Source: JAICLL01 sp035252155 (GTDB lineage Bacteria > Planctomycetota > Planctomycetia > Pirellulales > JAICIG01). Taken from it: 6,277 nucleotides of DNA. Both the position numbers and the translations under genes were made by a program. Below are positions 1 through 4,810 of this stretch, in pieces. Position 1 is the first letter of the stretch. Every line of letters starts with the position of its first letter. Where the stretch lies: positions 1-6,277 of the forward strand of contig DATFDL010000215.1 of the NCBI GenBank assembly GCA_035252155.1, given 5' to 3'. Below the pieces are notes generated by a model that saw only the letters and a program-made list of their open reading frames with translations, was not told the DNA's origin and did not search any database.

Positions 1-867
1 AATGACGTGCGGCAACATCAGCCCGATCGCCTTGCCGTGCGCGATATCGTAAAACGCAGTGAGCGGATTGGCCAAAGCGTGGGCGGCGCCGAGCATCGAG
101 TTTTCGATGGCCAGCCCGGCAAAGCTCGCCCCCAGTTGCATGCCGCCGCGTGCGTCCAAGTCGTCGGGATGCGAAAGGACTCGCTCGAAGTTTTCGGCCA
201 GCAACTGCCAGGCTTCGCGGCTGAAAGCCAACGAAACCGCGTTGCGGCGGTTCGTGACGTAGGTTTCAACGGCGTGAGCTATGGCGTCGATGCCCGTCAG
301 CGCCGTCACACTGGCAGGTTGCGTGACGGTGAGCGTCGGATCGAGCAGGGCCACGCGGCAGGCGGCTTTCTTGTCGCCGCAGGCCATCTTCACATGCGTT
401 TGGCTGTCGCTGATCAGAGCGAACGATTGGGTCTCGCTGCCGGTGCCGGCGGTGGTGGGCACGGCGATCATGGGCAAGAGCGGTCGCGTGGCCTTGCCCG
501 TGCCCCAATAGTCTTGAATGCGCCCCCCGCAGCAATAGACAAAGTTGATTCCCTTGGCGCAGTCCATCGAGCTGCCGCCGCCGAGTCCGACGAGCAGCTC
601 GGGCTGGCACTGCCGCGCGAAGGCCACGCCCGCCTCAACCTGCTGATCGGTGGGATTCTCGCCGACGCCGTCGAAAAGATGCGTTTCGATGCCGGCCCGG
701 TTGAGCGCCGCGATGCCACGGGCGGCATGCCCGGCCGCCACAATGCCCGGATCGCTCACCACGAGCGCCCGCCGCGCCCCCAGCTCAGCCGCCAACTCGC
801 CCAGCGTCTCGACCCGATCGGGGCCGAACACGATCCGCGTGCGAAGCTGAAAGTCGAACGGAATCAT
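1..867 (-). CDS. Iron-containing alcohol dehydrogenase, C-terminus beyond the window
   Basis: Group III metal-dependent alcohol dehydrogenase, a cytoplasmic NAD(P)-linked enzyme interconverting an alcohol and an aldehyde. Translating the reverse strand from the ATG at 867-865 gives 289 residues with no stop before the left edge; family members are about 380-400 residues, so roughly the last quarter is missing. Visible motifs: the dinucleotide-binding G-G-G-S at residues 96-99 followed by M-D, T-T-A-G-T-G-S-E at 138-145, and four expected metal ligands Asp194, His198, His263 and His277 (in G-I-D-A-I-A-H and H-A-L-A-N-P...D-I-A-H-G). Residue 267 is Asn where FucO-type enzymes usually have His; I believe a subgroup carries this. 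The start is chosen because the N-terminus (M-I-P-F-D-F) begins as expected; a weak TAGG lies 5 nt upstream. It is third in a leftward run after the adenylating enzyme and aldehyde dehydrogenase, which suggests it handles the aldehyde made by them. The substrate is unknown. Confidence 0.95.
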   Translation of the reverse strand, partial: MIPFDFQLRTRIVFGPDRVETLGELAAELGARRALVVSDPGIVAAGHAARGIAALNRAGIETHLFDGVGENPTDQQVEAGVAFARQCQPELLVGLGGGSSMDCAKGINFVYCCGGRIQDYWGTGKATRPLLPMIAVPTTAGTGSETQSFALISDSQTHVKMACGDKKAACRVALLDPTLTVTQPASVTALTGIDAIAHAVETYVTNRRNAVSLAFSREAWQLLAENFERVLSHPDDLDARGGMQLGASFAGLAIENSMLGAAHALANPLTAFYDIAHGKAIGLMLPHVI

Positions 868-901
868 TCGCCTACGAACATGCTCGGATGGTGGGACAAT
901 T

Positions 902-1066
902 TGAACAGAAGGCAACGAAGAGAACGAAGAAAGAAATGAGGACGCGGCAACACCAACCCGAAGCGCAAGCGAGGCTGGCGCATCATCGCCAAACTTCCTC
1001 GCTTACGCGTCGGGTTAGTATCTTTGTGCTAACTCTCTCTTCGTTCCCTTTGTTGCCTTCTGTTCA
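902..1066. repeat. Nested palindromic element between alcohol and aldehyde dehydrogenase genes
   Basis: Outer arms 902-933 and 1035-1066 are inverted repeats, 32 bp with three mismatches (one a possible G-U pair), containing the purine-rich GAACAGAAGGCAAC. Inside lie second arms 955-974 and 997-1016, 20 bp with two mismatches, and within their loop a third 5-bp stem, TGGCG 976-980 against CGCCA 987-991. All three stems share nearly one centre, so the transcript could fold as a single long interrupted hairpin. The gap between the flanking genes is 225 bp and the element fills most of it, ending 26 bp from the aldehyde dehydrogenase stop and 34 bp from the alcohol dehydrogenase start. No coding sequence is supported here. 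From memory, sequences like both arms recur in planctomycete genomes; this is not checked. Confidence 0.85.
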
Positions 1067-1092
1067 TCTTCTGTTTGATTGACTCATCGGTT

Positions 1093-2529
1093 TCAAACCG
1101 CCGCGAGCTTCTCTTTCGGCAGTTGGTAGGCCCGGGCGCGGAACAAAAACTCGACAATGTTCCCTTCGTGCGGTTGCAACCAGTCGAGCTTGATGGTCGG
1201 GATCGGCCCGATGTTCAAGCGATCGATATGCGTGGCGTCGGTCAGCTCGCGCTGGAACTTCGCGTCGTCGGTGATGCCCGTGCAAACCAGCGTCGGACCG
1301 ATCGACTCGAGCATCTGCTCTTGCGGACATTTGACCACCGTCACAAAGGGAAACATGAATTCTTTTTTGGCGATGGCGTTGTCGGGCGAGTCGCACTGCA
1401 CCACCACCGGCCGCAGATAGGCGCAACGCTCGCGTTCGACCAGCCGCGGACCATAAGGTTCGGTGGAGTGCCGCACGCCATTCTCGCGCAGGTCGGCCTC
1501 GATCGATTTCCAAATGGCCTGGGCCGCGCCGGGCACGGTGAACGCGGCCAAACCGGCCTTCGGATCTTCGGGCGGCAGGGCCTCGACCGGCCCCAGCCGC
1601 TCGGCCAACGCCTGGGCGATCTTGTCGGTATGGCGCGAGGCCCACACGCCCGAACAGTTGATGCAGCCGCGTCCGCTGTTCAGATACACGCTGTCTGCAA
1701 TCAGGTCGATGTATTTTTCCCATTGATCGACCACGTCGTCGCCCAGCAAGATCTTGCTGAAGCCCGGGCCGTGGGCCTGCACTTTGGGATTGCCTTTGTA
1801 ACGCTCGACGGTGGCGGTGCCGCCAAAGATCATGGCGCGGTCGACATTGGCCAGCACCGCCGCGCCCACCTCGCCGCCGCCGGGATAGATGGAGATCGCC
1901 TCGCGCGGAATGCCCGCCTCAAAGAACGCCGCCGCCATGCGATACGGCGTCCACGGCTCCTGCGGGCCGGGCTTGAGCACCAGCCCGATCTGCATCGGGA
2001 TGACCGGCAGCCAGAGCGTATGCACGCCCGGCGAATTCGACGGCAGCACCAGCCCCACCACCGGCGACTGCGCCTGATAGCTCACCACCACGCCGCGCTG
2101 CTCGACGCCGTAGCCGCGACTGAGAATCTCCAGATCGAGCCCGCGGGTCAGGGCATCGAGCATCTGGTCCATGTGCGTGAGCACGAAGTAATTCTTCTGC
2201 ATGTTGGCCCGGCACATGTGTTCCGGCAGACCGGTCGAGGCCGACTGTTGCCGAGCGAATTCTTCAGGCGACTGCTGGCCGTCGCCGATCGGCAGCGTGC
2301 CGTTGAGGTAAAGATCGCCGGCCTTTTTGACGCGCTCGATCAGCTCGTGGCAGGGAATCTGCCGCAGCACGTCTCGGGCACGGGCGGCGAAGCGCATGTC
2401 GCGCTGCAAGAGGCCGCCATTGGCCTGGCTGACCTGGGCGATCGGCTCGCCCGTCAGGAAGTGCGTGACCGTATCGGTTTCAAGCGATTCGTACGGTTTG
2501 CCCCAACGAAGAGCAGGTATTTTTAGCAT
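1093..2529 (-). CDS. Aldehyde dehydrogenase-superfamily acyl reductase (LuxC-like / CoA-acylating type)
   Basis: A 478-residue member of the aldehyde dehydrogenase superfamily. Seen: P-S-N-S-P-G at 163-168 (the usual P-W-N site, Asn165), V-L-K-P at 184-187, E-A-G-I-P at 204-208, I-F-G-G-T at 234-238 of the cofactor-binding fold, the catalytic segment G-R-G-C at 286-289 with Cys289 as likely nucleophile, and K-E-F-M-F-P-F at 389-395. The usual general-base E-L-G-G segment is replaced by H-G-P-G-F-S-K around 253-259, so the deacylating Glu seems absent; CoA-acylating aldehyde dehydrogenases and LuxC-type reductases also lack it. I therefore infer reduction of an acyl thioester or acyl-enzyme to an aldehyde, possibly reversible. 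Its length matches LuxC (about 480). It lies between the adenylating enzyme and the alcohol dehydrogenase, same strand. The ATG at 2529 has no Shine-Dalgarno match; GGGTTCA repeats begin about 10 bp upstream. An ordinary oxidising aldehyde dehydrogenase remains possible. Confidence 0.93.
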   Translation of the reverse strand: MLKIPALRWGKPYESLETDTVTHFLTGEPIAQVSQANGGLLQRDMRFAARARDVLRQIPCHELIERVKKAGDLYLNGTLPIGDGQQSPEEFARQQSASTGLPEHMCRANMQKNYFVLTHMDQMLDALTRGLDLEILSRGYGVEQRGVVVSYQAQSPVVGLVLPSNSPGVHTLWLPVIPMQIGLVLKPGPQEPWTPYRMAAAFFEAGIPREAISIYPGGGEVGAAVLANVDRAMIFGGTATVERYKGNPKVQAHGPGFSKILLGDDVVDQWEKYIDLIADSVYLNSGRGCINCSGVWASRHTDKIAQALAERLGPVEALPPEDPKAGLAAFTVPGAAQAIWKSIEADLRENGVRHSTEPYGPRLVERERCAYLRPVVVQCDSPDNAIAKKEFMFPFVTVVKCPQEQMLESIGPTLVCTGITDDAKFQRELTDATHIDRLNIGPIPTIKLDWLQPHEGNIVEFLFRARAYQLPKEKLAAV

Positions 2530-2540
2530 GAACGGGTTTG

Positions 2541-2762
2541 GGGTTCAGGGGTTTTCTTTAGGGTTCAGGGTTCACGCGAGGGTTCGGGGTTCACGCGAGG
2601 GTTCAGGGTTCAGGGTTCAGGGTTCAGGGCTCAGCATGCGGGTGCACCGTTTGGCGGTGGTTGCACGGCATTTGAGGTCGAACACCGTTCGATGCTGCGC
2701 CAACCAATAGAACATGCACTAAAATGCTGAACCCTGAACCCTGAACCCTTAAAGCGAACCCT
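2541..2762. repeat. GGGTTCA heptamer repeats with inverted copies
   Basis: The gap between the adenylating enzyme and the aldehyde dehydrogenase is built of GGGTTCA units. On the plus strand, copies and near copies occur at 2541-2550, 2561-2570 and in a tandem run from about 2600 to 2633, with two GGGTTCACGCGAGG-like variants at 2568-2600. On the other side, 2726-2749 carries three tandem units in inverted orientation and a further one, GAACCCT, at 2756-2762. Arms 2612-2637 and 2724-2749 form a 26-bp inverted repeat with one mismatch around an 86-bp core. The core holds two small hairpins: CACCG/CGGTG at 2645-2659, and TCGAAC/GTTCGA at 2678-2692 with a 3-nt loop. The rightmost unit shares its last base with the stop codon of the adenylating enzyme. 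No gene is supported in this gap. Confidence 0.9.
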
Positions 2763-3877
2763 CAATAAACACCAACCGTGGTCGCCTCGGCCAGCTCCCG
2801 GAACGGACGGACTCCGCTGATGCCGTCCCAGGGATACTTGGCGTAGGGCGGCTCGCGCTCGCCTTCGTCGCGCTCCAGAAAGCCGGGTACGAAGAATTCC
2901 TTGGTCATGGTCGTAAGCTTCACTCGGCCGGTGCCGCCATAGCTAACAAGCTGGTTGGCATCGTTGAATTCGACCACCTCTGCCACCGCTCGGGGTTGCG
3001 GAGCGTAGTAGCTGATCTTGTAGCCCTCGTCGGGCGTGACCGGCTTGGAGCAGGCCAGGCCCATCAGCGTGTTGCCGTAGGTGGGCGTCATGTACACGCC
3101 GTCCAAAAACTCCTCGGTGGCAAAGCGCGTCCACTGCGGCGTGAATTCGGTGCCGCCCGAGAAAATGCCGGTGATGCCCGACTCGCGAATGCTCGAACCG
3201 CGCTTCTCCAGTTCCATTGCCAGAGCTTCCAGCAGCTTGGGTGTGGTGAACATGCAGCGGATGTCGTGCCCGGCGCCGAGAATGGTGACTGCCTGGTCGA
3301 TGCAGTGCTGCTTGTAGGCTTCGAGGTGTTCCATCCAGCCTTTCTTGATGAGCTTGATCACCCAGCGGGGGTCCAGATCGATGCAAAAACAAATGCCACC
3401 GCGATACTGGGCCAGGTGCTCGACGGCCAGCCGCAGCCGTCGCGGACCCGATGGACCGAGCATCAGCCAGTTGGCCCCCCTGGGAAAATGCTCTTCGGGC
3501 AGCGTGTCGCTAAAGAGCTCGTAGTCGGTGCGGAAATCATCGATCGAGATCCGGCTTTTGGGCACGCCGGTCGTGCCGCCCGTCTCGAACACGTACACCG
3601 GCCGGTCGGCAAACGCCTTGGGCACCCAGCGCCGGACCGGCCCGCCGCGAAGCCACTCGTCTTGAAATGGCGGGAATTTTTTCAGGTCGTCGTAAGTCTT
3701 GACCTCTTTCAGCGGGTCGAACTTGAGCTGCGACTTGTACTCCAGCCAGAACGGGCAGCCGCTCGAAGGATGAAAATGCCACTGCACGGTCTCGTAGGCA
3801 TGCGCGTCGAGCTTGTCGCGCGCCGCCTTGACAGCCGGTTGCAGGTCGGCCGAAGGCCGGGCTTGGGTGACGGTCAT
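2762..3877 (-). CDS. Acyl-adenylating enzyme, LuxE / phenylacetate-CoA ligase-like
   Basis: A 371-residue member of the adenylate-forming superfamily; it should activate a carboxylic acid with ATP to an acyl-AMP. Seen: the phosphate-binding segment T-G-G-T-T-G-V-P-K-S at 99-108, G-G-T-E-F at 241-245, Y-G-N-T at 267-270 in the place of the usual Y-G-x-T-E, G-G-T-G-R-V at 314-319, and an E-R-D-E-G-E-R segment at 335-341 where the conserved ribose-contacting Asp is expected. Phenylacetate-CoA ligases run to about 430 residues; this protein stops soon after the hinge and lacks their C-terminal lid, so its size fits LuxE (about 370). LuxE carries its acyl group on a Cys near the C-terminus, but no Cys follows residue 276 here, so the acyl acceptor is unclear. 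The ATG at 3877 has a clear GAGGAG 5 nt upstream. It is first of three leftward genes. Fatty, aromatic and other acids are all possible substrates. Confidence 0.9.
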   Translation of the reverse strand: MTVTQARPSADLQPAVKAARDKLDAHAYETVQWHFHPSSGCPFWLEYKSQLKFDPLKEVKTYDDLKKFPPFQDEWLRGGPVRRWVPKAFADRPVYVFETGGTTGVPKSRISIDDFRTDYELFSDTLPEEHFPRGANWLMLGPSGPRRLRLAVEHLAQYRGGICFCIDLDPRWVIKLIKKGWMEHLEAYKQHCIDQAVTILGAGHDIRCMFTTPKLLEALAMELEKRGSSIRESGITGIFSGGTEFTPQWTRFATEEFLDGVYMTPTYGNTLMGLACSKPVTPDEGYKISYYAPQPRAVAEVVEFNDANQLVSYGGTGRVKLTTMTKEFFVPGFLERDEGEREPPYAKYPWDGISGVRPFRELAEATTVGVY

Positions 3878-3882
3878 GGATT

Positions 3883-3888
3883 CTCCTC
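3883..3888 (-). promoter_or_regulatory. Ribosome binding site of the adenylating enzyme
   Basis: GAGGAG on the minus strand, 5 nt before the ATG at 3877-3875. It fixes the start and is much stronger than anything upstream of the next two genes, so the first gene may be translated most efficiently. Confidence 0.75.
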
Positions 3889-3912
3889 AGTTATCCTTTT
3901 CTGGCTCCGCCA

Positions 3913-4093
3913 CGACGGGGCTTGTCCCCGTCGAGCGATGATTGACCGCTAGACGCAGCAACCGAAAACCATCTCGCTCTTTCCGCGTGGTTGCCGCCGC
4001 CTTCGGCGGCGGCGACCACGCGGAAAGAGAAACGACAGGACGTGGCGGCTTCGTCTCTAGCGGTCAATCATCGCTCCGCCGGGACAGGCCCGG
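3913..4093. repeat. Nested palindromic element upstream of the adenylating enzyme
   Basis: Outer arms 3933-3953 and 4056-4076 are a perfect 21-bp inverted repeat (core GATGATTGACCGCTAG). They enclose 102 bp that contains a very stable hairpin: arms 3977-4001 and 4005-4029, 25 bp with a single T-G wobble and a 3-nt TTC loop. Just outside each outer arm sits a related small hairpin: CGACGGGG/CCCCGTCG at 3913-3933, and CCGGG/CCCGG at 4079-4093, so the whole element is roughly mirror-symmetric. It starts about 35 bp before the adenylating-enzyme start codon. It is non-coding on both strands as far as I can see. A transposable palindrome of the REP/MITE kind, a transcript-folding element or a transcription barrier between the two divergent genes are all possible. 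Confidence 0.88.
3977..4029. repeat. Strong 25-bp hairpin with TTC loop
   Basis: This is the inner hairpin of the larger palindrome. The arms pair along 25 positions with only 3992:4014 as a T-G wobble, and the top nine pairs are all G-C. No T-tract follows on either strand, so it does not look like an ordinary intrinsic terminator. Confidence 0.85.
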
Positions 4094-4104
4094 ACGGTGG
4101 CGAC

Positions 4105-4252
4105 GAAGATGCGGGGCGGGTACATTCAGTTCCGATGGCGGGCAATCGAACGTTGGTCCAACGCCTGTCGGCACCGCGCGGACCTCCTTCAAATTAACCA
4201 AATGGGCGGCACAAAACAACCGCCCGTGTCGTAAACCGCCAGACTCCGCAGT
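4105..4252. other. Non-coding stretch with two small palindromes
   Basis: No gene is supported between the palindromic element and the promoter of the small plus-strand gene. Two dyads are visible: CGTTGG-T-CCAACG at 4151-4163, and GGGCGG (4204-4209) pairing with CCGCCC (4220-4225) across a 10-nt A-rich loop. The second lies about 27 bp upstream of the TATAAT box and could be an operator or, read leftward, a weak hairpin; neither role is shown. The short open frames here have no recognisable protein content. Confidence 0.45.
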
Positions 4253-4258
4253 TATAAT
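4253..4258 (+). promoter_or_regulatory. Putative -10 box (TATAAT) for the small plus-strand gene
   Basis: A perfect TATAAT sits 20 bp before the ATG at 4279. No good -35 match lies at 16-18 bp upstream (the best candidates are CGTAAA at 4230 or TCGTAA at 4229). The transcript leader would be only about 10-15 nt. The call rests on a single hexamer in GC-rich DNA. Confidence 0.5.
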
Positions 4259-4278
4259 GGTGCTACAGGTCTGTGCCG

Positions 4279-4689
4279 ATGAATGACCACCCCAACAAGC
4301 ATATTCGCGCCGCGGTTGATTATGCCCTCGCCGCGGGCTGGCGACTCGTAAAATCTGGTGCCCGCGCGCACGCATGGGGGCGTTTGTATTGCCCGGCCCA
4401 AATGCGGACCGTTGTATTGTCAGTAAATCAAATGAACGTGTACGAATTCGATGTCGTTTTGCAAGGCGTCGGCGACGTGACCGACGACGCTGCCGACGCT
4501 CTCTTTGCGGCTGGCTGTGACGACGGAACCCCAGCCAGTTCCGATGGAGCTGCCTGGATTCATTTCGATCGAGAAGCAAGCTCTCTCGAAGACGCGATCC
4601 ATTCTGCCCTCGCGCAGGTCCGTTCCGCCGGATTCGGCATCTCGCGCGTGGAACTGGACGCAGAATCCACGGCGTTTCAGCAGGCGTGA
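4279..4689 (+). CDS. Small composite protein: HicA-like N-terminus joined to an acidic module
   Basis: 136 residues from the ATG at 4279, with AGG 9 nt upstream; a GTG at 4273 would add two residues but is too close to that site. Residues 5-40 (H-I-R-A-A-V-D-Y-A-L-A-A-G-W, K-S-G-x-R-A-H-A-W-G, then C-P) resemble small HicA-type mRNA interferase toxins, whose active His lies in a G-S-H-like segment; His31 would be the equivalent. Residues 52-120 (V-T-D-D-A-A-D-A-L-F, A-G-C-D-D, F-D-R-E-A, L-E-D-A-I) resemble a family I recall as the N-terminal part of helix-turn-helix proteins often encoded next to such genes; no DNA-binding part is left here. The second module begins with its own Met (4432) preceded by an AT-rich stretch, 4411-4431, so two genes may have become joined by a deletion. 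It has its own promoter-like box and points away from the adenylating gene. The function is uncertain. Confidence 0.62.
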   Translation: MNDHPNKHIRAAVDYALAAGWRLVKSGARAHAWGRLYCPAQMRTVVLSVNQMNVYEFDVVLQGVGDVTDDAADALFAAGCDDGTPASSDGAAWIHFDREASSLEDAIHSALAQVRSAGFGISRVELDAESTAFQQA

Positions 4690-4810
4690 AGCAAATTCAC
4701 ATCGCCAACGCATGTCACTGGGACTCGTTGACTGCGTTCCGCGGTAATGTCCTGCGGCGCGGCGGTAAATCTGCGGCATCAAGCAGCGCCGCTTCGGCCT
4801 GCGCCGATGT

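Noticed and set aside
7..939. 310-codon plus-strand open frame
   Set aside because: It is antisense to the alcohol dehydrogenase, whose reverse-strand frame has all family motifs. The plus-strand protein is Arg/His-rich and without recognisable domains, and its end is encoded by the purine-rich repeat arm (N-R-R-Q-R-R-E-R-R-K-K).
1075..2526. 483-codon plus-strand open frame
   Set aside because: It mirrors the aldehyde dehydrogenase almost exactly on the opposite strand. Long antisense frames are expected in GC-rich coding DNA, and the translation has low-complexity Arg/His/Leu content.
2541..2762. CRISPR array
   Set aside because: The repeat unit is 7 bp and tandem, with no spacers of regular length, and inverted copies are present. 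This is not a CRISPR layout.
1..3877. Bacterial microcompartment locus
   Set aside because: An aldehyde and alcohol dehydrogenase pair is typical of such loci, but no shell protein or phosphotransacylase is in view, and the aldehyde dehydrogenase has no obvious encapsulation-peptide extension.
2996..3952. 318-codon plus-strand open frame
   Set aside because: It is antisense to the adenylating enzyme and runs into the palindrome. It has no recognisable motifs or ribosome binding site.
3977..4029. Intrinsic terminator
   Set aside because: The hairpin is strong but neither strand has a T-run after it, and it lies upstream of both adjacent genes rather than after one.
4064..4579. 171-codon minus-strand open frame
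   Set aside because: It overlaps the palindrome and the small plus-strand gene antisense. The product is Arg-rich with no conserved-looking segments, and the plus-strand frame has recognisable module patterns.
4690..4810. Bidirectional terminator between the convergent genes
   Set aside because: Short GC-rich dyads such as GCCG-CTT-CGGC are present, but there is no extended stem or T-tract on either strand.
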